A model generated the notes under the pieces. The model made no database searches. It was not told where the DNA came from and worked only from the letters and a program-made list of their open reading frames with translations. A stretch of DNA of 41,903 bases from assembly GCA_000432735.1 (NCBI GenBank), contig FR887763.1, positions 1 through 41,903 of the forward strand, read 5' to 3'. Origin of the DNA: Bacteroides sp. CAG:443 (lineage in GTDB: Bacteria > Bacteroidota > Bacteroidia > Bacteroidales > Bacteroidaceae). Shown piece after piece: positions 26,137-34,106 of the stretch (positions are counted from its first letter, which is position 1; each line of letters opens with the position of its first letter). The position numbers and the translations under genes were made by a program.

Positions 26137-28200
26137 ATGAAAAACATCCATATCAAAAAAGCAAGTCTTTACGCTACAGCCATTATACTATTATCGGCCT
26201 GTGGACAAGTAAAAAATTCTCAGCAAGATGAACATATTGCAATGGTTGAAAGAACGACTTTCACCCATACAACTTCCAACTATAGTAATAACCGCCTACC
26301 GTTATTGCCACAACACTTCATGAAACTGCCTGTGGGAAGCATACAACCCGAAGGTTGGCTTAAAGAATATCTGATACGACAAAAGAACGGCTTAACCGGA
26401 CATCTGAACGAAATCAGTGCATGGCTCGAAAAAAAGAATAATGCATGGCTCACTACTCAAGGCGATCACGGATGGGAGGAAGTTCCTTACTGGCTGAAAG
26501 GATATGGCGATCTGGCATATATCTTAAAAGACCAACAAATGATTGATGAAGCTAAAATCTGGATCGAGGCTACCTTAAAGAGTCAGAGACCCGACGGCTC
26601 ATTCGGTCCTATCAATATGAGAGGAGATAAACCTGAACTCTGGGCACAGATGATCATACTCTGGTGCCTGCAATCGTATTACGAGTATTCAAATGACTCA
26701 CGGGTACTCGACTTAATGACTAAGTACTTTAAATGGCAGTTGAGTCTGGCAGATGATAAATTTCTGGAGGATTACTGGGAAAACAGTCGTGGCGGAGATA
26801 ATCTGCTCAGCGTATACTGGTTATATAATCATACTGGTGAATCCTTCCTTCTTGAACTCGCGGAAAAAATTCATCGCAATACGGCCGACTGGACCCAACC
26901 CTCTTCATTGCCTAACTGGCACAACGTGAATATAGCTCAATGTTTCAGAGAACCTGCTACTTATTACATGCTGAACAAAGATTCTGCCATGCTTGCGGCA
27001 AGCTATAATGTACATCACCTCATCCGAAGGACTTTCGGACAAGTACCGGGTGGAATGTTCGGAGCCGATGAAAATGCTCGCATGGGATATATCGATCCAC
27101 GTCAGGGAGTTGAGACCTGCGGCATGGTAGAACAAATGGCATCCGACGAAATTATGCTAAAAATTTCAGGAGATCCTTTTTGGGCAGAAAACTGTGAAGA
27201 TGTGGCATTTAATACTTATCCCGCAGCTACAACGCCCGACTTTAAAGCATTGCGTTATATAACCTGTCCGAACCAGATTACCAGCGATGCTAAGAATCAT
27301 CATCCAGGCATCGACAACTCGGGACCCTTTTTGGCGATGAACCCGTTCAGTTGCCGTTGCTGCCAGCACAACCATGCCCAAGGGTGGCCTTACTATGCCG
27401 AACATCTGGTACTGGCTACTCCCGACAACGGAGCAGCACTTGCCTTATATGCGTCGTGTGAAGCAGATATTTTAGTAGGTAATCATCAAGAAATCAAAAT
27501 TATAGAAAAGACTAATTATCCATTCGAAGAATCTATCCATCTATCCATTCAAACAGAGAAAGCAACCGAATTTCCGCTGTATCTGCGCATTCCGTCATGG
27601 ACACGGCATGCTTCCCTTAAAATAAACGGAAAAAGTGCAGAAACACCGCTTACGGCTGGACAATATGTCCGTATCCAGCGAACATGGAATAATGGTGATT
27701 CCATTGAACTGACGGTTCCTATGCACTTGAGTCTGCGTACGTGGCAAGTCAACAAAAACAGTGTAAGTATTGACTACGGGCCACTGACCTTTTCGCTTAA
27801 AATAAAAGAAAGATACGTCAAACGCGACAGCCGTCAGACTGCTATCGGAGACTCCCAATGGCAACAAGGTGCCGACGCAGGCAACTGGCCTTCATTCGAG
27901 ATATTCCCGGCATCTGCATGGAATTATGCCCTTGTCTTGAATAAAGAAGATGCATTGAAAGACTTCAAAATCGTTCGCAAGAACTGGCCCGACGACAATT
28001 TCCCATTTACGCAAGAAAGCTGTCCGATTGAAATCAAAGCTACGGGACGCAAGGTTCCTTCGTGGAAGATCGATGAATATGGGCTATGTCATGAATTGCC
28101 CGAAGCGAATGCACCCAAAGAAGAAAAAGAAAGCATCACACTGATTCCCATGGGAGCTGCACGTTTGCGCATCAGTGCTTTTCCCAATACATATGAATAA
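26137..28200 (+). CDS. GH127/DUF1680 beta-L-arabinofuranosidase-like lipoprotein
   Basis: The 687-residue product has a lipoprotein-like signal (ILLSACG, Cys near 23) and the DUF1680 (alpha/alpha)6 barrel followed by beta-sandwich regions. In the GH127 family, zinc is held by Glu and Cys of an ETC motif and by a CC pair, one Cys being the nucleophile. Here VETCG lies near residue 325 and SCRCCQHN near 405-411, and a Glu (ADENAR) lies 14 residues before ETC, as expected for the acid/base. The C-terminal half has YLRIPSWTR and SIDYGPLTFSLK, both family hallmarks. It probably releases beta-L-arabinofuranose or a related sugar from plant glycan. The GH2 gene follows after 32 bases. Confidence 0.93.
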   Translation: MKNIHIKKASLYATAIILLSACGQVKNSQQDEHIAMVERTTFTHTTSNYSNNRLPLLPQHFMKLPVGSIQPEGWLKEYLIRQKNGLTGHLNEISAWLEKKNNAWLTTQGDHGWEEVPYWLKGYGDLAYILKDQQMIDEAKIWIEATLKSQRPDGSFGPINMRGDKPELWAQMIILWCLQSYYEYSNDSRVLDLMTKYFKWQLSLADDKFLEDYWENSRGGDNLLSVYWLYNHTGESFLLELAEKIHRNTADWTQPSSLPNWHNVNIAQCFREPATYYMLNKDSAMLAASYNVHHLIRRTFGQVPGGMFGADENARMGYIDPRQGVETCGMVEQMASDEIMLKISGDPFWAENCEDVAFNTYPAATTPDFKALRYITCPNQITSDAKNHHPGIDNSGPFLAMNPFSCRCCQHNHAQGWPYYAEHLVLATPDNGAALALYASCEADILVGNHQEIKIIEKTNYPFEESIHLSIQTEKATEFPLYLRIPSWTRHASLKINGKSAETPLTAGQYVRIQRTWNNGDSIELTVPMHLSLRTWQVNKNSVSIDYGPLTFSLKIKERYVKRDSRQTAIGDSQWQQGADAGNWPSFEIFPASAWNYALVLNKEDALKDFKIVRKNWPDDNFPFTQESCPIEIKATGRKVPSWKIDEYGLCHELPEANAPKEEKESITLIPMGAARLRISAFPNTYE

Positions 28201-28232
28201 CTCAAATCATTAAAACTTAAACTCAATAAACA

Positions 28233-30038
28233 ATGAAAAAACTCTTTACTGCTGTCGTATTCTTTCTGTCATTGGCTTTTTATGCCAAGGCCAGCGATTT
28301 ACCTCGGAAAGAATATCCCAGACCTCAATTTGAACGAGAGAGCTGGATCAATCTAAATGGTACATGGACTTTCGACTTTGACTTTGGACAGTCTGGAGTC
28401 GACCGACAATATCAAAGTTCAGAGAAATTCAGTCAAAACATTACAGTACCTTTCTGTCCGGAAAGTGAACTGTCGGGAGTCAAACATACCGATTTTATAA
28501 ATTGTATGTGGTATCAAAGAAAAATCTCTATACCCTCAGACTGGCAGGGGAAAAAGATATTCCTGCATTTCGGTGCTGTAGATTACTGGTGCGAACTGTA
28601 CATCGACGGAAAGAAAGTCCAGCAACACTGGGGTGGCAGCTCGTCGTTTTCTGTCGATATCACACGCTTTGTAAAGGCAGGAAATACCCACAATCTGGTC
28701 ATTCAAGTAAAGGATGATTTGCGAGGAGGCAAACAGACCGGCGGAAAACAATGCACCAACTTCTTCTCTGGTGGTTGTTCGTATACACGCGTCACAGGTA
28801 TCTGGCAGACAGTCTGGATGGAAGCTGTTGCCAATGAGGGTTTAAAAGATATGGTACTGCGCACCGACATCGACCAGAAACAATTGGTGGCAACTCCAAG
28901 TTTCTACAAAGAATCAGACAATATCTTGGAGGTCATTCTGAAAGACGGTGATAAAGTTATCAGCAGAAAACAGACTACCTGTTCCAATAATGCCTGTATA
29001 GTGCTTCCTGTCAAAAACATGAAGTTATGGTCACCAGAATCGCCTTTCTTGTATGGACTGACTTATCTGGTAAAGGATAAGTCGGGGCAAGTACTTGATA
29101 AGGTCGAATCGTATGTCGGTATGCGTAAAATACATATTGCCAATGGTATATTCTACCTGAACAATCAACCTTATTTCCAAAGACTGGTATTAGACCAAGG
29201 ATATTACCCTGACGGTATATGGACAGCCCCATCTGACGAAGCTCTTAAAAACGATATCATTTTAGGCAAGAATGCAGGATTCAATGGTGCACGCTTGCAC
29301 CAAAAGGTGTTCGAAGAGCGCTATTATTACTGGGCAGACAAATTAGGATACATCACTTGGGGCGAAAGTGCAAGCTGGGGAATGGATGTCAACGACGAAG
29401 TGGCCGCACGCAACTTTATCAGCGAATGGAGTGAAATTGTGATCCGCGACCGCAATCATCCCTCACTGGTAACGTGGACTCCTTTCAACGAAACATGGGG
29501 AAGCCGAGACGGTGCTTATCCACGCTTAATCCGAGACATCTATCACATGACCAAAACTATGGATTCCACTCGCCCTATCAACGATGCCAGTGGGGACGAT
29601 CACATCCTGACCGATATATGGAGTGTACACAATTATGAGCAAGACGGCAAACGCTTAGCCGAACAATTGACGTTCAAGGAAGGGCAAGAACCTTATCGCA
29701 ATAGCCGTGACAAAAAGTATCTGGCTATCTACGAAGGCCAGCCTTACATGGTCGATGAATTCGGGGGCATAGGATGGATGAGTGCCGAAGAACGCAAAAA
29801 TTCATGGGGGTACGGTAATCTGCCACAAACCGAAGAAGAGTTTTATACGCGCCTGCAAGGACAAGTAGAAGCCCTGAAAAATGCCAAACATGTAATGGGA
29901 TTCTGTTATACGCAGCTCACAGATGTGGAACAAGAGAAAAACGGTATTTATTACTACAACCGTACACCTAAATTTGACATGAAGCGAATCAAGGCTATTT
30001 TCGAATTGATTCCTTCATCGCACACCAACTTGAAGTAA
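28233..30038 (+). CDS. secreted GH2 beta-glycosidase
   Basis: The 601-residue protein has a signal peptide (residues 1-20, cut near AKA/SD), then the GH2 layout: sugar-binding beta-sandwich (about 25-190, INLNGTWTFDFDFG, WYQRKISIP), an immunoglobulin-like domain (about 195-290), and a TIM barrel (about 300-590). Acid/base Glu is in WTPFNETWG near 420 and the nucleophile Glu in YMVDEFGG near 507, so it should be active. GH2 covers beta-galactosidase, beta-glucuronidase and beta-mannosidase; the sequence alone does not decide. It is probably cotranscribed with the GH127 gene and ends before the hairpin at 30156-30198. Confidence 0.93.
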   Translation: MKKLFTAVVFFLSLAFYAKASDLPRKEYPRPQFERESWINLNGTWTFDFDFGQSGVDRQYQSSEKFSQNITVPFCPESELSGVKHTDFINCMWYQRKISIPSDWQGKKIFLHFGAVDYWCELYIDGKKVQQHWGGSSSFSVDITRFVKAGNTHNLVIQVKDDLRGGKQTGGKQCTNFFSGGCSYTRVTGIWQTVWMEAVANEGLKDMVLRTDIDQKQLVATPSFYKESDNILEVILKDGDKVISRKQTTCSNNACIVLPVKNMKLWSPESPFLYGLTYLVKDKSGQVLDKVESYVGMRKIHIANGIFYLNNQPYFQRLVLDQGYYPDGIWTAPSDEALKNDIILGKNAGFNGARLHQKVFEERYYYWADKLGYITWGESASWGMDVNDEVAARNFISEWSEIVIRDRNHPSLVTWTPFNETWGSRDGAYPRLIRDIYHMTKTMDSTRPINDASGDDHILTDIWSVHNYEQDGKRLAEQLTFKEGQEPYRNSRDKKYLAIYEGQPYMVDEFGGIGWMSAEERKNSWGYGNLPQTEEEFYTRLQGQVEALKNAKHVMGFCYTQLTDVEQEKNGIYYYNRTPKFDMKRIKAIFELIPSSHTNLK

Positions 30039-30155
30039 AAGAATTGTTTTAGCCCATCGAAATTAGAACAACCCTCTATCGCTGTTCCCTAACAGAATAA
30101 AAGACAGTTTTCAATAGAAGAATAAAATAAATTCCTTTATCCATAACACTGATCA

Positions 30156-30204
30156 GAGGCTGAATACGCATTGTGCTTACACAATAAGATTCAGCCTCTT
30201 TCCT
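30156..30204 (+). terminator. intrinsic terminator after GH2
   Basis: GAGGCTGAAT (30156-30165) pairs perfectly with ATTCAGCCTC (30189-30198), followed by TTTCCTT. It closes the GH127-GH2 unit and isolates the Nudix gene. Confidence 0.75.
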
Positions 30205-30245
30205 TCACCCTTTTTCCTTTCCCGACGTATTTCGACAAAATTCCG

Positions 30246-30253
30246 TATCTTTG
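30246..30253 (+). promoter_or_regulatory. -7 box for the Nudix gene
   Basis: TATCTTTG is an exact TAnnTTTG, followed by GCAA as in many Bacteroides promoters, 26 bases before the ATG. No strong -33 box is visible. Confidence 0.6.
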
Positions 30254-30279
30254 CAACGTACAACTTAATTCAAAAGGCT

Positions 30280-30777
30280 ATGCTCGACAATAATGAAGAA
30301 ATGTTTCCCATCGTAGACGAAGAAGGCAATATAACCGGAGCCGCTACCCGAAAAGAATGTCATAGCGGCAGTAAACTGCTTCATCCGGTAGTACACCTGC
30401 ATGTTTTCAATTCAAAAGGAGAATTATACTTACAGAAACGACCGGCATGGAAGGATATTCAACCGGGAAAATGGGATACCTCAGTAGGAGGACATGTCGA
30501 CTTGGGAGAAAGTGTGGAAATGGCATTGAAACGGGAAGTGCGGGAAGAACTTGGTATAACCGACTTTACCCCGGAACTGCTGACTCACTATGTGTTCGAA
30601 TCGGATAGAGAAAAAGAACTGGTATTCAGTCATCGTACGACGTACGACGGGAAGATTGCACCCAGTGAAGAACTGGACGGAGGGCGTTTCTGGACCTTGG
30701 AAGAAATTAGAGATAATTTAGGCAAAGGTATATTCACTCCCAACTTCGAAAGTGAATTTCTCCGGCTGAAATTTTAA
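30280..30777 (+). CDS. Nudix hydrolase
   Basis: The 165-residue cytoplasmic protein has the complete Nudix box at residues 71-93 (GHVDLGE, then REVREELGI), with the metal-binding Glu residues present. The preceding part (MFPIVDEEGNITGAATRKECH, then LHPVVHLHVF) is like the IPP isomerase/YfcD subgroup of Nudix proteins, but this subgroup also has pyrophosphatases with other substrates, so no reaction is claimed. It is flanked by its own promoter-like box and by hairpins, and so appears monocistronic. Confidence 0.92.
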   Translation: MLDNNEEMFPIVDEEGNITGAATRKECHSGSKLLHPVVHLHVFNSKGELYLQKRPAWKDIQPGKWDTSVGGHVDLGESVEMALKREVREELGITDFTPELLTHYVFESDREKELVFSHRTTYDGKIAPSEELDGGRFWTLEEIRDNLGKGIFTPNFESEFLRLKF

Positions 30778-30900
30778 CAAAGGGACTTTTGCCTACGGTT
30801 CAAACAGACTCAATCTTTTTAGGAATTGATTTACGTCAAGAATTAAATAAAACAGCTAATTTTTCTGCTATATAACATAACAACGTATCTCTAAAACCTG

Positions 30901-30908
30901 TAATTTTG
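30901..30908 (+). promoter_or_regulatory. -7 box before the small ORF
   Basis: TAATTTTG exactly matches TAnnTTTG and lies 32 bases before the ATG of the 29-codon ORF. No -33 box was found. Confidence 0.4.
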
Positions 30909-30940
30909 TGTTGCAAAACATAAAAACAGGATAACTAGAG

Positions 30941-31030
30941 ATGATTAAGAAACTGAAAAAAATATTCGTAAAGAGTTTCCTGACATTGGAAGAAAACCAT
31001 TTGAGACCTTGGGAAACCATGACACGATAA
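30941..31030 (+). CDS. possible 29-residue small protein
   Basis: Translation gives MIKKLKKIFVKSFLTLEENH, then a nine-residue tail ending in TR; the N-terminal half is basic and amphipathic, like a membrane-binding peptide. The ATG is preceded by AGGATAACTAGAG, giving a possible weak ribosome site, and by an exact -7 box. A strong hairpin lies 85 bases downstream. Alternatively the segment is an untranslated small RNA. Confidence 0.3.
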   Translation: MIKKLKKIFVKSFLTLEENHLRPWETMTR

Positions 31031-31114
31031 CAGCACTGATCAATCAGCACACCGGAAAGGCAAATGAAAATGTAAATTTACAAGCAAATACAAAATTAAG
31101 CTGTGTGTCAAGAA

Positions 31115-31187
31115 AAAGCACCACAGATTACACTGTTTATCTTAGCAATCATTCAGCAATCAGTGTAATCGGTGGTGCTTTCATTTT
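31115..31187 (+). terminator. long hairpin, probably bidirectional terminator
   Basis: Arms 31115-31135 and 31161-31181 pair at 20 of 21 positions (core GCACCAC and ATTACACTG) around a 25-base loop, followed by TCATTTTTT on the plus strand. On the minus strand AAAGCACC is followed by TTTTTCTTG, so it would also end the guanine deaminase transcript. Confidence 0.75.
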
Positions 31188-31196
31188 TTAAGCACA

Positions 31197-31664
31197 TTAA
31201 TACTCTACCTTATCTGTTTTGTTCTCCCAATCCTGAAAAGCCTTAATAGCTTCCTCGGGCAACAGTACTTCCGATTTTAACCGGCGATCTTCCGGTTTCA
31301 AGTCGAGTTCTTCATAGATAAACGCATCATCGAAACCGATCTTTGCCGCATCCTTTTTACTATTGCCATAGTACATTCTGTCCAGATGAGCCCAGTAAAT
31401 AGCTCCCAAGCACATCGGACACGGCTCGCAGGAAGTATAGATCTCACACCCGCTCAAATCGAAAGTACCCAATATCTTAGCCGCTGTACGAATAGCGCTC
31501 ACTTCGGCATGTGCAGTCGGGTCACAATCAGGAGTTACCCGGTTCACACCCATTGCTATAATCTCCCCGTTTCTGGCAATTACAGCCCCAAAAGGTCCAC
31601 CACCTTCGGCAACATTCTGTACCGAAAGTTCTATCGCTTTACGCATCAGTTCTTCCTTTGTCAT
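31197..31664 (-). CDS. guaD: guanine deaminase
   Basis: The start at 31664 (MTKEELMRKAIELSVQ) gives 155 residues, the usual length; an in-frame ATG at 31814 would add a non-homologous 50-residue tail. Zinc ligands are His 52 in AHAEV with the proton-shuttle Glu 54, and Cys 82 and 85 in PCPMC. The body (CEIYTSCEPCPMCLGAIYWA, AKIGFDDAFIYEEL, and the end WENKTDKVEY) is close to Bacillus GuaD by memory of that sequence, so guanine to xanthine is the best call. A general nucleoside/tRNA adenosine deaminase is less likely, because the C-terminus matches GuaD. It lies between groEL and the Nudix gene in the same direction as groEL but with its own upstream gap. Confidence 0.88.
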   Translation of the reverse strand: MTKEELMRKAIELSVQNVAEGGGPFGAVIARNGEIIAMGVNRVTPDCDPTAHAEVSAIRTAAKILGTFDLSGCEIYTSCEPCPMCLGAIYWAHLDRMYYGNSKKDAAKIGFDDAFIYEELDLKPEDRRLKSEVLLPEEAIKAFQDWENKTDKVEY

Positions 31665-31788
31665 AATTGTTCTTGTTGTAAAGTTTGTTTTCAACGCGGG
31701 GAAAGTTATAAAAAAATTTAGAAAAGCAAAACTCTTTGGCCTTTTTAATTCCCATCGACAAAAGCAGAAGTAACCGCACCCCGCAGCC

Positions 31789-31803
31789 AGCCCCGTCTGC
31801 CAG
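31789..31803. repeat. 15-base repeat copy 1 (guaD upstream)
   Basis: AGCCCCGTCTGCCAG is identical to 34010-34024 and lies about 125 bases before the guaD start; the other copy is about 160 bases before groES. Same orientation relative to both minus-strand genes. Confidence 0.45.
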
Positions 31804-31840
31804 CTATAAAACAAGCTGCCAATACTCTAAGTACAGGCAC

Positions 31841-31881
31841 AAAAAAACCTCCCGCCCTGAGTGAAACCCAAGACGAGAGGT
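31841..31881 (-). terminator. groEL terminator
   Basis: On the minus strand ACCTCTCGTCTTG pairs with CAGGGCGGGAGGT allowing G-U pairs, followed directly by seven T. It lies 25 bases after the groEL stop. Confidence 0.85.
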
Positions 31882-31905
31882 CCTTATTTATTAGAAAGGG
31901 GAAGA

Positions 31906-33543
31906 TTACATCATACCGCCCATGCCGCCCATTCCCGGAGCACCCATCGGCATTTCAGCTTTCTCTTCTTTCTTTTCAACGATGACACATTCTGTAGTCA
32001 GGAACATACCTGCGATAGAAGCTGCATTCTCAAGAGCTACACGAGTAACCTTGGCAGGATCTACAACACCTGCTGCATGCAAGTGTTCGTAAACATCGGT
32101 ACGTGCATTGTATCCGAAGTCGCCTTTACCTTCACGAACTTTCTGAACAACTACTGCACCTTCCTTACCAGCGTTGGCAACAATCTGGCGAAGAGGTTCT
32201 TCGATAGCACGCTTGATGATTTCGATACCTGTAGTTTCATCTGCATTGTCACCCTTCAAGCCTTCCAGAGCATCGATTGCACGGATGTAAGCAACGCCAC
32301 CACCCGGAACGATACCTTCTTCGATAGCTGCACGAGTTGCGCACAATGCATCGTCTACACGGTCTTTCTTTTCCTTCATTTCTACTTCGCTGGCAGCACC
32401 TACGTAAAGAACAGCTACACCACCCGACAACTTAGCCAGACGTTCCTGCAGTTTTTCTTTATCGTAATCAGAAGTAGAATTCTTCATTTCAGCCTTAATC
32501 TGGTTGATACGTTCCTGAATCAATTCCTTCTGGCCACCACCGTTTACGATAGTAGTATTTTCTTTTGTAATAGTTACTTTATCGCAAGTACCCAACATTT
32601 CCAAAGTAGCCTGTTCCAGTTTCAAGCCCTTTTCTTCGCTGATAACAACACCACCTGTCAATACGGCGATATCTTCCAGCATGGCTTTACGACGATCGCC
32701 GAAGCCCGGAGCCTTCACAGCACAGATCTTCAACTGGCTACGCAGACGGTTTACAACCAATGTTGTCAATGCTTCGCTATCTACATCTTCTGCGATAACC
32801 AGCAACGGACGTCCGCTCTGAACAGCCGGTTCCAAGATAGGCAAGAAATCTTTCAAGTTAGAAATCTTCTTATCGTAGATCAAGATGTAAGGATGTTCCA
32901 TTACACACTCCATCTTTTCTGTATCAGTTACGAAGTATGCTGACAAGTAACCACGGTCGAACTGCATACCTTCTACTACACCGATAGTAGTATCTGTACC
33001 CTTAGCCTCTTCGATAGTGATGACACCATCCTTAGAAACCTTACGCATAGCATCAGCAATCAGCTTACCGATAACAGGATCGTTGTTTGCAGAAATGCTG
33101 GCAACCTGTTCAATCTTATCATAGTTGTCGCCTACGGTTTCAGCCTGTGACTTGATTGATTCTACAACCTTAGCAACTGCCTTGTCGATACCACGTTTCA
33201 AGTCCATCGGGTTTGCACCGGCTGTAACGTTTTTCAAGCCTACGCCTACGATAGCCTGAGCCAATACGGTAGCAGTTGTTGTACCATCGCCCGCATCGTC
33301 TCCAGTTTTCGAAGCCACCGACTTCACCAGCTGCGCACCTGTGTTCTGGAAAGGATCGCTCAGTTCTACTTCCTTAGCCACTGTTACACCATCCTTTGTA
33401 ATATGAGGAGCACCGAATTTCTTTTCGATGATAACGTTACGTCCTTTCGGACCCAGTGTCACTTTCACGGCGTTAGCCAGTTCGTCTACACCTTTTTTCA
33501 ACTGATCGCGAGCGTCAATGTTGAAGAGAATATCTTTTGCCAT
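31906..33543 (-). CDS. groL: chaperonin GroEL
   Basis: The 545-residue product is the full-length 60-kDa chaperonin: MAKDILFNIDARDQLKKG start, GPKGRNVIIEK and the ATP-binding GDGTTTATVLAQ in the equatorial domain, SANNDPVIGKLI, and a C-terminal GGM tail (GMGGMGGMM). It folds cytosolic proteins with GroES. The gene follows groES after 35 bases in the usual order, and has a strong terminator downstream. Confidence 0.99.
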   Translation of the reverse strand: MAKDILFNIDARDQLKKGVDELANAVKVTLGPKGRNVIIEKKFGAPHITKDGVTVAKEVELSDPFQNTGAQLVKSVASKTGDDAGDGTTTATVLAQAIVGVGLKNVTAGANPMDLKRGIDKAVAKVVESIKSQAETVGDNYDKIEQVASISANNDPVIGKLIADAMRKVSKDGVITIEEAKGTDTTIGVVEGMQFDRGYLSAYFVTDTEKMECVMEHPYILIYDKKISNLKDFLPILEPAVQSGRPLLVIAEDVDSEALTTLVVNRLRSQLKICAVKAPGFGDRRKAMLEDIAVLTGGVVISEEKGLKLEQATLEMLGTCDKVTITKENTTIVNGGGQKELIQERINQIKAEMKNSTSDYDKEKLQERLAKLSGGVAVLYVGAASEVEMKEKKDRVDDALCATRAAIEEGIVPGGGVAYIRAIDALEGLKGDNADETTGIEIIKRAIEEPLRQIVANAGKEGAVVVQKVREGKGDFGYNARTDVYEHLHAAGVVDPAKVTRVALENAASIAGMFLTTECVIVEKKEEKAEMPMGAPGMGGMGGMM

Positions 33544-33578
33544 AATAATCTTAAATGTTTAAAAGTCCAACTAATGAA

Positions 33579-33851
33579 TTATCCCAAAATCGCAAGAACG
33601 TCACTCTGACGCATCATCAGATATTTAACACCATCGTGTTCGATTTCCGTACCAGAATATTTTCCATACAATACGGTATCGCCTACCTTCAATATCATTT
33701 CTTCGTCTTTTGTGCCATTTCCTACTGCCACAATCTCACCCTGCAATGGTTTTTCTTTCGCTGTATCAGGAATAATAATACCGCCGATTGTTTTTTCTTC
33801 TGCAGGAGCCGGAAGAATCAGAACTCTGTCTGCTAATGGTTTAATGTTCAT
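33579..33851 (-). CDS. groS: co-chaperonin GroES
   Basis: The 90-residue product has the family start MNIKPLADRVLILP, the mobile loop region EEKTIGGIIIPDTA with GGI, the metal- or lid-related GEIVAVGNG and the end DVLAI. Length is typical of the Bacteroidales. It caps GroEL. It is first in the groES-groEL operon and divergent from rmuC over 255 bases. Confidence 0.99.
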   Translation of the reverse strand: MNIKPLADRVLILPAPAEEKTIGGIIIPDTAKEKPLQGEIVAVGNGTKDEEMILKVGDTVLYGKYSGTEIEHDGVKYLMMRQSDVLAILG

Positions 33852-33928
33852 AGTCTTTATATTTTTATTTGTTATTATACATGTTATTTATTGTCCTTTA
33901 AAGGGACACTTGTCCTCTTACGAAAAGC

Positions 33929-34024
33929 GTGCCACGACTTATTTATGACATTCTGTCACTTTTTCTCTGCCAAAAACTTTTACTCCGACTGACACTTCTG
34001 CCAAAAGCAAGCCCCGTCTGCCAG
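33929..34024 (-). promoter_or_regulatory. groESL upstream region with palindrome and TGGCAG repeats
   Basis: On the minus strand this stretch has three TGGCAGA elements (in AGCCCCGTCTGCCAG, around 33998 and around 33968), a perfect TGACA-TTC-TGTCA palindrome (33946-33958), and TGGCACG (near 33930-33936), about 78 bases before groES. It has the look of activator sites ahead of a promoter. No CIRCE element is present, and TGGCACG followed by TTTTCGT is only a poor fit to sigma-54. Confidence 0.45.
34010..34024. repeat. 15-base repeat copy 2 (groESL upstream)
   Basis: Identical to 31789-31803; AGCCCCGTCTGCCAG. See the groESL upstream entry for its neighbours. Confidence 0.45.
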
Positions 34025-34068
34025 TGAAAATATGAACACGAGTCTGCTTCGGGTTAAAAGTTTCGCCG

Positions 34069-34076
34069 TATCTTTA
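34069..34076 (+). promoter_or_regulatory. -7 box for rmuC
   Basis: TATCTTTA matches TAnnTTTG except for the last base and lies 30 bases before the ATG at 34107. Its position inside the frame that begins at 34032 is an argument for the later start. Confidence 0.45.
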
Positions 34077-34106
34077 CACGGAATTTATCATAGTACAACA
34101 AAAAAC

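Larger units (their letters stand above)
30778..31196. other. 419-base gap with small ORF and hairpin
   Basis: AT-rich, without a conventional gene. It contains TAATTTTG at 30901-30908, the 29-codon ORF at 30941-31030 and a long hairpin at 31115-31181, an order that looks like a small transcription unit. Confidence 0.5.

Noticed and set aside
8450..30902. 17-base near-repeat (8450-8466 and 30886-30902, one mismatch) bracketing the signalling operon and GH genes
   Set aside because: By rough counting, a few such pairs are expected by chance in a 42-kb window; the sequence is AT-rich and there is no recombinase.
31861..32943. 360-codon plus-strand frame opposite groEL
   Set aside because: Antisense shadow of a certain gene; composition (Phe, Cys, Ser rich) is that of reversed groEL codons.
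33929..33945. TGGCACG before groES as a sigma-54 promoter
   Set aside because: The -12 part reads TCGT, two of four bases off the TTGC consensus; not enough to claim.
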